64,000 nucleotides of DNA from assembly GCA_963724645.1 (NCBI GenBank), contig CAVRVJ010000008.1, forward strand, positions 186,001-250,000. Reading direction: 5' to 3'. The DNA comes from CAVXSP01 sp963724645. Lineage in GTDB: Bacteria; Acidobacteriota; Vicinamibacteria; Vicinamibacterales; SCN-69-37. Both the position numbers and the translations under genes were made by a program. The notes under the pieces are model-generated. The model was given only the letters and a program-made list of their open reading frames with translations, made no database searches and was not told where the DNA came from. Every line of letters starts with the position of its first letter. Position 1 is the first letter of the stretch. This document shows, piece by piece, positions 29,201-38,782 of this stretch.

Positions 29201-29638
29201 TCAGCCGTTGACCTGAATCTGCCGAGGCTTGGTCTCCTCGCGCCGCGGCAGCGTGATCGTCAGCACGCCGTCCTGATACGACGCTTGCGCCTGCGCCGAA
29301 TCCACCGAAGCCGGCAGCGTGAAGCTCCGGCGGAACGCGCCGTACTGCCGCTCCGTCCGATGGAACTGCTCGCGCGCGATGTCGGCGTCGACTTGGCGCT
29401 CACCTTCGATCGTCAGCGTGTTGTGCTCGAACGTCACCTTGATCGCCTCGCGCGTGAATCCCGGCAACTCGGCCTTGAGCACGAGGTCTTGCTTGGCGTT
29501 CTCGTAGATGTCCACCGCAGGCGTCCAGCCCGCATTCAGCGGCTCGCCGCTGAACAGGCTGTCGAACATCCGATTGAGCCGATCGATTTCAAACGCCGCC
29601 AGGTTGCCAGCGGGATTCCAACGAGTCAGCACGGTCAT
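29201..29638 (-). CDS. Hsp20/alpha-crystallin small heat-shock protein
   Basis: A 145-residue holdase chaperone: FDSLFSGEPLNAGWTPAVDI, the crystallin core VLKAELPGFTREAIKVTFEH and LTIEGERQVD, FHRTERQYGAFRRSFTLP, and YQDGVLTITLPRREETKPR. The ATG at 29638 has a GAGGAG about seven bases upstream; a longer frame to 29716 is rejected on this basis. It faces a second, divergent hsp20 gene across an AT-rich promoter region with a perfect palindrome. Confidence 0.93.
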   Translation of the reverse strand: MTVLTRWNPAGNLAAFEIDRLNRMFDSLFSGEPLNAGWTPAVDIYENAKQDLVLKAELPGFTREAIKVTFEHNTLTIEGERQVDADIAREQFHRTERQYGAFRRSFTLPASVDSAQAQASYQDGVLTITLPRREETKPRQIQVNG

Positions 29639-29740
29639 GTCGTTCTCCTCTTCAATGCCGGGGCTCTCCTTCCAGGGCGAGCCCGCTGAGTCTGATGTAC
29701 AAGAAGATAAACACAAATATGACTATAAGTCAAGTATATT

Positions 29741-29764
29741 ATATTAGTGTATATACACTAATAT
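29741..29764. promoter_or_regulatory. Perfect 24-bp palindrome between divergent hsp20 genes
   Basis: Positions 29741-29764 are a perfect self-complementary sequence centred between 29752 and 29753, built around TTAGTGTATATACACTAA. The surrounding 29700-29765 is strongly AT-rich in a GC-rich genome. On the minus strand a TTGACT at about 29728-29733 could be a -35 element of the hsp20 at 29201-29638. The palindrome sits upstream of that element and on the promoter side of the plus-strand gene, as expected for a repressor or activator operator. Not a HspR HAIR or a CIRCE element. Confidence 0.7.
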
Positions 29765-29850
29765 TCATGTCGCGTTGACTTCCCCACCAGCACCCTCCGC
29801 GACCTGAGGGTCCAGGCAGCCGCCGGCCTCGCAGCCTGTATGATGCGAAC

Positions 29851-30293
29851 GTGAGCGATTTCTTTCGTCCCGACGCGGCGGACCTGGCCGAGGATGCTCG
29901 TCTTCTTTTGACTGAGCTTGATCAGCGAGGCGCCGGGCGTCGCGACGCTCAGCGGCGAGTGCCGTCCGCCGCTCGACGTGCTCGAGACCACCGACGCGGT
30001 CGAGGTCGTCGTCGACGTGCCCGGCATCGCGGTCGAATCGATTCGCGTGGCGGTCCGGCGCAGCACGGTGCTGGTCGTAGGCGCGAAGCTGCCCGCCACC
30101 AACGTGCCGGGCGCGCGGTTCCATCTGGCTGAGCGCGGCGTACGGGCGCTTTGCGCGCGCCGTCAAAGTCTCCGGCGCGATCGACGCCAGCCGGGCCACG
30201 GCCGTCGTGACCGCCGGTCAACTGCGCGTCATCGTCCCGCGCATCGAGGATCGGCGCGGCAAGGTGATCAAGGTGCCGGTGTCGCGCGGATGA
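29851..30293 (+). CDS. Second Hsp20/alpha-crystallin-like protein (frameshifted)
   Basis: The frames joined read MSDFFRPDAADLAEDARLLL, then APGVATLSGECRPPLDVLET, VVVDVPGIAVESIRVAVRRS, RFHLAERAYGRFARAVKVSG and VTAGQLRVIVPRIEDRRGK. This is a divergent crystallin domain of about 146 residues. Extra bases near 29915 and 30137 (cgc-g-gcg-tac) split it. Its stop (30291-30293) overlaps the ymdB start as ATGA, so it heads the ymdB operon. It is less conserved than the facing hsp20 gene. Confidence 0.78.
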
Positions 30294-31116
30294 TCCGGCT
30301 GCTCTTCATCGGCGACATCGTGGGACGACGCCGGGCGCGAGCTGGTCCGGCGTGGCCTCGCGCCGCTCGTCGCGCATCATCAGATCGATCTGGTCATCGC
30401 CAATGTCGAAAACGCCGCGGCCGGTTTCGGCGTGACGCCGGACATCGCCGACGAGCTGCTCGAGTACGGCGTTCACGTGATGACCGGCGGCAATCACATC
30501 TGGGACAAGAAGGAAATCCTTCCCTACTTCGACGAGCAGCCGCGACTCATCCGCCCGGCGAATTTTCCCGCCGGCGCGCCGGGACGCGGCGTCTACGTCG
30601 CGCGGACGCGCGGCGGCGTGCCGGTGGCGGTCATCAACGCCATGGGACGCGTGTTCATGACGGCCATCGACGACCCGTTTCGTGTCGTCGAGGCGGAAAT
30701 CCAGGCCGTCCGGCAGGAAGCCCGCGTCATCTTTGTCGACTTCCACGCCGAAGCGACGTCTGAGAAGGTCGCGATGGGCTGGCATCTCGACGGCCGCGCG
30801 ACGGCCGTCGTCGGCACGCACACGCACGTGCAGACCGCTGACGAGCGCGTCCTGCCGCAAGGCACCGCCTACATCACCGACGTCGGCATGACCGGCCCGC
30901 ACGACTCGGTCATCGGCGTCGAGAAGTCGGCGATCCTCGCGCGCTTTCTCTCGGGGCGCCCGCAGCGCTTCGAGACCGCGACCGAGAATCCGCGGCTGAA
31001 CGGCGTCATCGTCGAGCGCCGACGAAGCGACCGGACGCGCGGCGTCGATCGCGCGCGTGTCCCTTTCCGCCCAGGAAATCGAAGCGCTCGCCGCGCAGCC
31101 GCTGGGCGCCCGCTGA
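30290..31116 (+). CDS. ymdB: YmdB family metallophosphoesterase (2',3'-cyclic-nucleotide phosphodiesterase type, frameshifted)
   Basis: A calcineurin-like phosphodiesterase of the TIGR00282/YmdB type; the B. subtilis protein acts on 2',3'-cAMP and affects biofilm. It has MIRLLFIGDIVG, VIANVENAAAGFGVTPDIAD, GGNHIWDKKEILPYFDEQPR, RPANFPAGAPGRGV, FVDFHAEATSEKVAMGWHLD, VVGTHTHVQTADERVLP and YITDVGMTGPHDSVIGVE. Metal ligands D, N, H and GTHTHVQT are present. Extra bases near 30325, 31010 and 31070 break the frame. xseA starts 3 bases after the stop. Confidence 0.88.
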
Positions 31117-31119
31117 TCG

Positions 31120-32501
31120 ATGGATCCACCCCGAGTCTCCCGTTCGGCGACGAGGCCGCCTCGCGAGCGGCGGGCCGCTGTCGGTCAGCGAGCTGAGCGC
31201 CCGGCTCAAGGCCCTGGTCGAGCGCGGCTTTGGCAGCGTGCTGGTCGAAGGCGAGATTTCGAACTGCAAGCAATGGAGCTCGGGGCACCTGTACTTCACG
31301 CTCAAGGATGACTACGCGCAGATTCGCGCGGTGATGTTCCGGACGAGCGTGCGGCAGCTCAAGTTCCGGCCCGAGGACGGCATGCACGTCCTCGTGCGCG
31401 GCCGGTTGAGCGTGTACGAAGTGAAAGGCGAGTACCAGCTCGTCTGCGACAGCCTCGAGCCGCGGGGGCTGGGCGCGCTGCAGCTCGCCTTCGAGCAGCT
31501 CAAGCGGCGGCTGCAGGCCGAAGGGCTGTTCGAGGCGGGGCGCAAGCGGCCGTTGCCCGTGCTGCCCGCGCCGCATCGGCGTCGTGACGTCGCTCGACGG
31601 CGCCGCCGCTGCGCGACATCCTGCGTGTGCTGACGCAGCGGCATCCCAGCCGCGCGCGTCGTGATTCGACCGGCGCGGGTGCAGGGTGAGGGCGCCGCGC
31701 TCGATCTGGTGCGCGCCTTGCGCGCCATCGCCCGTGTGCCGGAGCTGGACGTGGTCATCATCGGCCGCGGCGGCGGCTCGTCCGAGGATCTCTTGGCGTT
31801 CAATGACGAGGCGCTCGCCCGCGCCATCGTCGCCTGTCCCGTGCCGGTGATTTCGGCGGTCGGCCACGAAGTCGATTTCACGATCGCGGATTTCGTGGCC
31901 GACGTGCGCGCGGCCACGCCCTCGAACGCCGCGGAACTCGTGGTGGATCGCGCCGACCATTTCTTCACGCGCATTCGGCACGCGGAAGCAGCGGCTCGCC
32001 GTCCGCGCTCAGCCAGCACATCGATCGGCGGCGACAGCAGACCGACCGTCTCGAGGCCCGGCTCGCGCCGCTGGCCGACGATCGTCGTGATGCGCGATCG
32101 CGATCGGCAGGAACTCGGGCTCCGGCTGCGAGCACGCCGTGATCGATCGGCTCGCGCGGCTCGGCCAGCGCTTCGAGGCGCTGCGCCGCCGGCTCGAGCG
32201 GCGGGACATCCGGCGCGTGGCCGCCGACCTCCGCACGCAGGCTCGTCGGCGCCGACGGCCGGCTGCGCGAGCTCGGCCACGCGCCGCGGCGATGGCGGCC
32301 GACGCGCGCGTGCGCGAGCTCGCCGCCCGGCTCGACTCGCTGAGCCCGCTGGCGGTGCTGGGGCGCGGCTATGCGGTCTGCTGGAACGAGACGCGCACGA
32401 GTATCATTCGTTCGGCGCGCGCGGTGAACGCCGGGGACGGCGTCCGCGTCACGCTCGCGGAAGGCGAGTTGGCGTGCCGCGTCGAGCACACGACCGAGTA
32501 G
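31120..32501 (+). CDS. xseA: Exodeoxyribonuclease VII large subunit (many frameshifts)
   Basis: XseA has an N-terminal OB fold (VSELSARLKALVERGFGSVL, EGEISNCKQWSSGHLYFTLK, VRGRLSVYEVKGEYQL) and the catalytic domain (IGVVTSLDGAALRDIL, ARVVIRPARVQGEGAA, LDVVIIGRGGGSSEDLLAFN, ISAVGHEVDFTIADFVADVR, RAATPSNAAELV). It ends LAVLGRGYAVCW. At least seven one-base gains interrupt it, including 31131, 31571, 31605, 31653 and about 31985-32000. The coiled-coil part (about 32000-32280) is the most damaged. xseB follows at once. Confidence 0.9.
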
Positions 32502-32503
32502 CC

Positions 32504-32740
32504 ATGGCGGATTCCATCAAAGATTTCGAATCGGCGATTGCCGAGCTGGAGAAGATCGTCAAGCAGCTCGAAGAGGGCGACCTGCCGCTCGACAAGTCGC
32601 TCGCGCTGTTCGAGCGCGGCGTCGAGCTCTCCCGCTACTGCCACGATCAGCTCGGCGCGGCGCAGCGGCGGATCGAGCTGCTCACCGAGCGCGGCGAAAT
32701 CAAGGACGCCGCCTCGGGATCGATCGATCCGGATGAATAG
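32504..32740 (+). CDS. xseB: Exodeoxyribonuclease VII small subunit
   Basis: A 78-residue XseB, intact: DSIKDFESAIAELEKIVKQL, EEGDLPLDKSLALFERGVEL and CHDQLGAAQRRIELLTERG. It binds XseA in a multi-subunit complex that degrades single-stranded DNA. The ATG lies 2 bases after the xseA stop, and the stop overlaps the ispA start by 8 bases. Confidence 0.95.
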   Translation: MADSIKDFESAIAELEKIVKQLEEGDLPLDKSLALFERGVELSRYCHDQLGAAQRRIELLTERGEIKDAASGSIDPDE

Positions 32741-33688
32741 CGCCGTCTGCCTATCTCGACGAGCTGCGCGCCGGATCGTCAACTCGGCGCTCGATCGCGC
32801 TCTTCCGGCCGACTCGGCGCCCGCGCTCATCGTCGACGCCATGCGCTACGCACTGCTCGGCGGCGGCAAGCGGCTTCGCCCTGCCTGACGCTGGCCGCCG
32901 CGGAGGCCGTCGCCATCAAGCACGGCGAGCCACGTCGCGCGACGCGCGTTTCGCTCGCGCTGCCCAGCGCGTGCGCGGTCGAGCTGGTCCACTCCTATTC
33001 CCTCGTGCACGACGATCTGCCGGCAATGGACGATGACACGCTCCGCCGCGGTCGTCCGACGTCGCATGTGGTCTACGGCGACGGCCTCGCGATTCTCGCC
33101 GGCGACGGTTTGCTGACCGAGGCGTTCGGCGTGATCGCCCGATCGCCGTCTCCCGTCGTGCCGGCCGGCGCGCCGTCGCCATCGCCCGACGCGCGGCTCC
33201 GCGCGATCGCGATCCTGGCTCGCGCCGCGGGATGCGCCGGCATGGTCGGTGGGCAGGCGATCGATCTGGCGGCCGCGGGCCGCGTGCCGTCGCACGAGCG
33301 CCTCGCTTCGACGCGGAGGCGCTTCGGGACATGCATGCGCGGAAGACCGGCGCGCTGATTCGCGCGGCGGCACAATGGGCGCCGTCGCCGTCGAGGCCGA
33401 CGCGGCGACGGTGGCGGCCATCGACGAGTTCGCGCGCGAACTCGGACTCGCGTTTCAGATCGTGGACGACGTGCTCGACGTCGAGGGATCGAACGAGGAA
33501 CTGGGAAAGACGTCCGGGAAAGGACGCCGCGGCGGGCAAGGTGACCTACCCGGCGCTCTACGGCCTCGAGCAATCGCGCCGGCTGGCCGCCGAGTGCATC
33601 GTCGCGCGCCAGAGCCGCGTTGACCGCAGGCGCGCTCACAGGCCGGCTCGCCGAGATCGCGGAGTGGACGCTGGCGAGAAGAGCGTTG
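32733..33688 (+). CDS. ispA: Farnesyl/geranylgeranyl diphosphate synthase (frameshifted)
   Basis: A trans-isoprenyl diphosphate synthase. It has MRYALLGGGKRLRP, then the first aspartate-rich motif in HSYSLVHDDLPAMDDDTLRR, GDGLAILAGDGLLTEAF, GGQAIDLAA, and the second motif FQIVDDVLDVEGSNEELGK. Breaks occur near 32886 (C lost, creating a premature TGA), 33310, 33375, 33515 and 33620. The stop is taken as the TGA at 33686-33688 just before tlyA. Chain length cannot be fixed; residues before DDxxD (S-Y-S-L-V-H) suit farnesyl or geranylgeranyl products. Confidence 0.88.
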
Positions 33689-33690
33689 AC

Positions 33691-34491
33691 GTGCATAGCT
33701 TGCCAAGACTCCGCCTCGACCAGCTCGCTCGTCAGCCGCGGCCTGACGGCGTCGCGGGAACGTGCGCGCGCGGTGATTCTGGCCGGCGACGTGACGCGTC
33801 AACGGCCGGGTGATGACCAAGGCCGGCATCGCTGGTCGATGCGGCCGCGGAGGTGGCCCTGCGCACGCCGGATCATCCGTGGGTGGGGCGCGGCGGGGTC
33901 AAGCTCGCGCATGCGCTCGACGCGTTCGGCCTCGACCCGGCCGGCGCGTTGGCGCTCGACATCGGCGCGTCGACCGGCGGATTCACCGACGTACTGCTTC
34001 AGCGCGGGGCGCGGCGGGTCGTGGCGCTCGATGTAGGTCACGGCCAGCTGGACTGGCGTCTCAGAAGCGACCCGCGCGTGGTCACGATCGAGGGCGCAAA
34101 CGCCAGACGCCTGCGGCCCGCCGATCTGCCCGACGACGCGCGCGCGTTCGATCTGGTCGCCGTCGACGTCTCGTTCATCTCGCTGCGAGCACATCCTCCC
34201 GGTGCTGCCAGCGGCTGCTGGCCGCCGGACGGGCGGGTCGATTCGCCTGGTCAAGCCGCAGTTCGAGGCGGGGCGCGGCGAGGTCGGCAAGGGCGGCATC
34301 ATCCGCGATCCCGCCATTCACGCGCGCGTCATCGAAGAAGTCGAGCGCGCAGCGCGCTGCAGTAGGATTGGAGCGCATCGGGCTGGAGCCGTCGCCGATC
34401 GAGGGCGCGGAGGGGAACCGCGAGTTCTTGATGCTGTCTGCAGGGCCCACGACTCTTCACAGACCTTCTATGCCGATCACCCGTGCCGGCT
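33691..34491 (+). CDS. tlyA: TlyA family rRNA (2'-O-ribose) methyltransferase/hemolysin-like (frameshifted)
   Basis: An S4 RNA-binding domain (LRLDQLLVSRGLTASRERAR, AVILAGDVTVNGRVMTKAG after correction) is followed by an FtsJ-like methyltransferase: RTPDHPWVGRGGVKLAHALD, LALDIGASTGGFTDVLLQRG, VVALDVGHGQLDWRLRSDPR, DLVAVDVSFISL and VKPQFEAGRGEVGKGGIIRD. TlyA methylates 16S/23S rRNA cytidines in mycobacteria. Extra bases lie near 33731, 33797, 33834, 34187, 34210 and 34240. The end near 34491 is estimated and would overlap nadK slightly. Confidence 0.88.
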
Positions 34492-35358
34492 TGACCGCTC
34501 GCGTATCGCTCCCGGCCGCCCTCGCCGCCATGGCCGAGGCGGCGGCCTGGCTCGACGCGCACGGCTGCGAGCCCGTCCTCGAACGCGACGCCGCCGACGC
34601 GGCGGCACTCGATCGGCGGTGGCCTGCGAGCCCGCTCGAATCGCTCGCCGAGCAGGTGGACATCATGATCGCGTTTGGCGGCGACGGCACGCTGCTGGCG
34701 GTGGCCGGCGCGGTCGCCAATTCGTCTGCCGACGTCCCGGTGCTCGGAATCAATCTCGGGCGGCTCGGGTTTCTGACCGAGGTCGGCCGCGGCGAGCTGA
34801 CCTCGGCGCTCGAGGCCGTGCTGGCCGGCCGCACCCACGTGGAGACACGGCTGATGCTGAGCGGCCGGCTCGAGCGGCGACAGGCGACCGTGCTGCAACA
34901 CCTCGCGCTGAACGACGTCGTCATGACGCGCGGGCCGCTCTCGCGGATGATCGAAATCGACGTGACGGTCGACGACAGTTCGTCTGTCACGTCAAAGCCG
35001 ACGGCCTCATCGTCGCCACGGCGACGGGATCGACGGCCTACAACCTGTCGGCCGGCGGCCCGATCGTGCATCCGTCGGTCGATGCGATTCTTCTGACGCC
35101 CATCGCCCCGCACACCCTGACTAATCGTCCGCTGGTGCTGCCGGCCACGGCCAGAATCGGTCTGCGGCCCGTCGCCGATCCGCATCCGGCCGTCGCCGAC
35201 GTCGTCGCCACGTTCGACGGCCAGTACGGCGTCACCGCTCGAACGGGACGACGTGCTGGTCGATCCATCGAGCGCCGCGGCGCCTGCAATTGCTGCGCAC
35301 GTCGCCGCGCACGCACTTCGACATGCTGCGGGAGAAGCTGAAATGGGGAAACTCGTAG
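34470..35358 (+). CDS. nadK: NAD kinase (frameshifted)
   Basis: ATP-NAD kinase. The signature GGDGTLLAVAG is in IMIAFGGDGTLLAVA, followed by VPVLGINLGRLGFLTEV. The NAD-binding region is VCHVKADGLIVATATGSTAY, then NLSAGGPIVHPSVDAILLTP and LTNRPLVLP. Frames break near 34980 (in the segment before HVKADG) and in the last 40 codons (about 35240-35280), and the gene ends HFDMLREKLKWGNS. About 295 residues when joined. It converges tail to tail with mltG. Confidence 0.92.
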
Positions 35359-35376
35359 AAAGCACTGGCGGTTGAA

Positions 35377-36392
35377 CTAATCGTGTCTTCCGTTCTTCTG
35401 CCATTTCGCCACGTTGCGATTGTGTTCCTCGAGCGTTGACGCAAATGCGTGAGTGCCGTCGTTGCGGCTGACGAAGTACAGATACGGCGACGTCGGCCGG
35501 GTGCACGGCCGCTTCGAGCGACGCGCGGCCGGGTGAGGCGATCGGACCGGGCGGCAGGCCCGGGTAGCGGTACGTGTTGTAGGGCGAGTCGATCTGCAGG
35601 TCCGCCTTCGTGATGTTGCCGTTCCATCTGCCGGCCAGCATGAGCGCGTAGACCACCGTCGGATCGCACTGCAGCGGCATGCCGAGTCGGAGCCGGTTTC
35701 GATAGACGGCCGCGACGATCGGACGCTCGTCCGGCTGGCCGGTTTCCTTTTCGACGATCGACGCGAGCGTGACGGCCTCGCGGACGCTCATTCGGCGCGC
35801 GGCCGCGGCTGCGCGGAGCTTCGCGTCGAACACGTGCTCGAACTGCGCGAGCATCGCGTGAACCGTGCCCGCGGCGCCTGCCCGTCTGGGCATCGCGTAC
35901 GTGCTCGGAAACAGATAGCCCTCGAGCGTCTCGGCGCCGGAATCGAAGGCGGCGGCCAGCGCGCCGTCTCCGGCCGCCTGTTCGAAGTCGCCCGCGGTCC
36001 CCAGGCCACTGCGCTCAAAAATCGGCGCCATCTCGCGAATGGTCAACCCTTCTGGAAACGTCACGGGATGCGTGAAGACATCGCCCCGTGCCAGCCGCGA
36101 GACGACTCGAAGGGCGTGGCCGCCCGGCGAACCGGTATTCCCCGGCCCGCAGCCGCCGATCGGCGCGCGCCAGACGGGCTGCCAGGCGGAACGTCCAGGG
36201 ATCGGGGACGACGCCCGCGTCCGCGAGCCGGCGCGCGATGTCCACGCTCTCGAATGCCCGGCGGAAGTTCGACGAAGATCTCGTCAGCGCTGAAGCCGCG
36301 GTACGGCGTCGTCAATCGATAGGCGCACCCACAGGGCCCCGCCGCCGCCAATCACGATCAGCAGCACGAGCAGCAGCCGTGAGCCGCTTCAC
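35377..36392 (-). CDS. mltG: Endolytic murein transglycosylase (frameshifted)
   Basis: MltG cleaves nascent glycan strands and ends chain growth. After an N-terminal membrane helix (LLLVLLIVIGGGGALWV once the frame is corrected) come SADEIFVELPPG and ARRLADAGVVPDPWTF. The YceG core follows: VTFPEGLTIREMAPIFER, GYLFPSTYAM, TLASIVEKETGQPDERPIVA with the catalytic Glu, VYRNRLRLGMPLQCDPTVVY and PYNTYRYPGLPPGPIASPG. Breaks are near 35489, 36110, 36270 and 36370. The GTG start overlaps the ruvX stop as GTGA. Confidence 0.9.
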
Positions 36393-36841
36393 GTGCGAGA
36401 CCTTGCCTCGTTGTCCAGATAATCCTGGAGGATCACGGCGGCCGCGGCGGCATCGAGCTTCTCCTTGCGCCGCCGCCAATCGCGCTCCTGCACCGCAAGG
36501 AGGCGATCCGCTTCGTGACTGCTCAGCCGCTCGTCCTGCGCGCGCACCGTCATTCCCGAGAAGGCTTGGAGCGCCGCGACAAATTCCCTTGCCGGCCGGG
36601 TCTGATCGGTGTCCTCGCCGTTCAGACGGATGGGCACGCCGACGACGATCAGATCGAGAGCCTCAACGTCGGGCTCGTTCCCGGCGCGCGCAGTCTGAAC
36701 GATACCCGCCACAACCTCGGCCGACGCGCGAGGCGTATCGCCGGCGGCGACGGTTTTCCATGGCCGCGCAAGCGTCGCGGTCGCGTCGGAAAGCGCCAGC
36801 CCGATCCGCCGTTGCCCGAAATCAACACCGAGAACCCGCAC
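36389..36841 (-). CDS. ruvX: Putative pre-16S rRNA nuclease / Holliday junction resolvase YqgF
   Basis: A 150-residue RNase H-like nuclease, intact. It has LGVDFGQRRIGLALSD with the first catalytic Asp, LIVVGVPIRLNGEDTDQT, VRAQDERLSSHEADRLL and a terminal DAAAAAVILQDYL with the last acidic residue. In E. coli YqgF matures the 16S 5' end. Upstream of mltG with overlapping codons, a common bacterial pairing. Confidence 0.93.
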   Translation of the reverse strand: MRVLGVDFGQRRIGLALSDATATLARPWKTVAAGDTPRASAEVVAGIVQTARAGNEPDVEALDLIVVGVPIRLNGEDTDQTRPAREFVAALQAFSGMTVRAQDERLSSHEADRLLAVQERDWRRRKEKLDAAAAAVILQDYLDNEARSRT

Positions 36842-36910
36842 AAACGTAGGGTCACAAGAACGGGTCCCAGGGCCGGGCCCGCGTGCCGCTCATGGTATTG
36901 GCGGCAGGGG

Positions 36911-36945
36911 CCCAGGCCTGGGGCCTTGGGCCTGGAGCCTGATAA
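36911..36945. repeat. Heptamer tandem repeat (GCCTGGG type) between ruvX and the S41 protease
   Basis: Five units with a 7-base period: GGCCCAG, GCCTGGG, GCCTTGG, GCCTGGA, GCCTGAT. The array is partly self-complementary (GGCCCAGGCC / GGCCTTGGGCC). It lies between the divergent starts of ruvX and the S41 protease gene, 14 bases before the latter's ATG, so it may overlap that promoter or leader. Confidence 0.65.
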
Positions 36946-36958
36946 GATCACCTCACAT

Positions 36959-38126
36959 ATGTCCTCGAACTCCCGCTGGCTCATCGTCCTCGTCTCGACC
37001 CCGCTTGTCATCATCGCAGCGGTAGGCGGGCTGCTCGCCACCCAGAGCGTGCCGCAGCAGAGCTTCAAGGACCTGCGCGTGTTCGACGACGTCGTCTCGC
37101 TGGTCATGAGCAGCTACGTCGAGCGCGTCGACGTGGACAAGGTCATGGAAGGCGCGATGCGGGGCCTGGCGGATGGGCTCGACGCCGTCGAGCGCGTATC
37201 TGACGCCCGACGAAGTCAAGGCCGTCGAGGCTGGCGCGGCGCTGCCGGCCGGCGACGTCGGGCTCGTCGTCTCGCGTCAGTTCTATCTGCGCGTCGTCGG
37301 CGTGCGGGACGGATCGCCGGCCGCGCGCGCCGGTCTGCGGACCGGCGACTTCATTCGCGGCATTGACGGCAAACCGACGCGCGACGTCTCGGCGTTCGCG
37401 GCACTCGACTCCTGCCGGCGCGCCGGGCAGCAAGGTGGAGCTGGTCGTCCTCCGCGGCAGCGCCGTCGAACCGCATACGGTGGACCTGGTGCGTGAGGCG
37501 CCGAAGGGGCCGCTGGTCACGAGCAAACGGCTGCCGGGCGGCGAAGGCTACGTGCGCGTCGTGAGTTTCGCGACGGGCGCGGCGGCCGCGATTCGCAAGG
37601 AAATCGACGCGCTGCGGCAGGCGGGCGCGACCAGCGCCGTCATCGACCTGCGCGGCATCGCCGGACGGCTCGCCGGACGAAGGGATCGCCGCCGCGCGCC
37701 ATTTCGTCAAGAGCGGCACGCTGGCGACGCTCGCGCCGCGCAGCGGCAGCAAGACCGTGACCTCAGCCGCCGCGGCCGACGGCGCCGTCACGATGCCGAT
37801 CGTGCTGCTCGTGTCGAACGGCACGGCCAATGCGGCGGAGCTCTTTGCCGCCGCGCTCTCGGAGAATCAGCGCGCCGATCTCGTCGGCGAGCCGACCGCC
37901 GGCATGGCCGCGGTGCAGCACCTGCTGAAGCTTCCGGAGAATCGCGGCCTGTGGATGACCTACGCGCGCTATCTCACCAACGACGGCAAGCCCATTCACG
38001 AGCACGGGCTCCGGCCGACGGTCGCGGTGGAGGAGCCCACGGTGGCGTTCGGCGATGCGCCGCCCGCCACCGACGACGCGCTCGCGAAAGCCGTCGATCG
38101 CCTCAAGTCACGAAAAAGCCGCGTAA
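36959..38126 (+). CDS. S41 family C-terminal processing protease with PDZ domain (frameshifted)
   Basis: A signal anchor (WLIVLVSTPLVIIAAVGGLL) is followed by FDDVVSLVMSSYVERVDVDK. A PDZ domain follows (YLRVVGVRDGSPAARAGLRT, GDFIRGIDGKPT). The tail-specific protease core has GEGYVRVVSF, SAVIDLRG, and the catalytic stretch IVLLVSNGTANAAELFAAAL (usually GSASASE; here G-T-A-N-A-A-E, so the Ser is replaced by Asn). LVGEPTAGMAAVQ carries no obvious Lys. Loss of the Ser-Lys dyad suggests a non-catalytic paralogue. Breaks are near 37196, 37410, 37670 and in the A run at 38112-38116; correcting that gives a stop at 38124-38126. Confidence 0.82.
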
Positions 38127-38234
38127 TCAGACGCGCCCGTTCGCTTGACAGCGTGTAGTCGCTCGCGTATAACCGCTGGGCGGTTCGCGCGACTCGTGGT
38201 CGGATCGGCGCTCGCGCGTTTGATCGGAGGCACA

Positions 38235-38506
38235 ATGAACAAACAGGAACTTATTCCGAAGATTGCGAAAGAGACGGGCATGACGAAGACCGGCGCGGCC
38301 GCCGCGATGGAATCGGCCATCGATGGCATCGTGAAGACATTGAAGAAGGGCAGTCGATCACGTTCGTCGGATTCGGGACGTTCAAGACCTCGATGCGCAA
38401 GGCCCGCATGGGCCGGAACCCGCAGACCGGCGCCGCCGTCAAGATTCCCAAGCGGCGCGTGGCTCGCTTCAGCGCCGGCAAGGGCCTCAAGGACGCCCTG
38501 AACTAA
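38235..38506 (+). CDS. HU family DNA-binding protein (one-base loss)
   Basis: A histone-like bacterial nucleoid protein. MNKQELIPKIAKETGMTKTG and ESAIDGIVKTLKKG are followed by a frame break near 38351, where a C has been lost (expected ggc-cag, read ggcag). The next frame then reads SITFVGFGTFKTSMRKARMG, RNPQTGAAVKIPKRRVARF and SAGKGLKDALN to a TAA at 38504-38506. About 90 residues, the normal HU length. Confidence 0.92.
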
Positions 38507-38518
38507 CGCTGACACCAA

Positions 38519-38640
38519 AATCAAGAGTGAGAGGGTCAGAGCGTCAGGAGTGAGCGCGGCCGCTGGCTCTCACCTGTTTTCTTTTCGCCCTCTTCCCTTT
38601 CTTTCACCCTCTCACACTTTCACCCTCTCACCCTTTCCGT
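38519..38640. repeat. Inverted octamer tandem repeats between HU and tRNA-Val
   Basis: The left arm has GAGTGAGA, GGGTCAGA, GCGTCAGG, AGTGAGCG. The right arm has TTCACCCT, CTCACACT, TTCACCCT, CTCACCCT. The period is 8 bases. The right arm is nearly the same sequence as the array after apaG, 37 kb away, so this unit has been copied or conserved between loci. It lies directly downstream of the HU stop and may act as its terminator (inference). Confidence 0.8.
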
Positions 38641-38689
38641 TATACTGGCCGTTCGGGTCAGGCCCGTCTGTGCGCGGCAGAGACGACAT

Positions 38690-38766
38690 AGGCGCGTAGC
38701 TCAGCTGGTTAGAGCGCCTGCTTGACATGCAGGAGGTCGGCGGTTCGAGTCCGCCCGTGCCTACCA
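38690..38766 (+). tRNA. tRNA-Val (GAC)
   Basis: A 77-base cloverleaf. The acceptor AGGCGCG pairs with CGTGCCT (one G-U), the D arm is AGCTCAGCTGGTTAGAGC, the anticodon stem CCTGC/GCAGG flanks loop TTGACAT with anticodon GAC (38724-38726), the T arm is CGGCGGTTCGAGTCCGCCC type, the discriminator is A and CCA is encoded. It is clean despite lying in the indel-rich zone. Confidence 0.95.
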
Positions 38767-38782
38767 CCTGCGGGCGAGCAGG

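Noticed and set aside
29700..29850. CIRCE or HspR (HAIR) operator at hsp20
   Set aside because: The palindrome core TTAGTGTATATACACTAA matches neither TTAGCACTC-N9-GAGTGCTAA nor CTTGAGT-N7-ACTCAAG.
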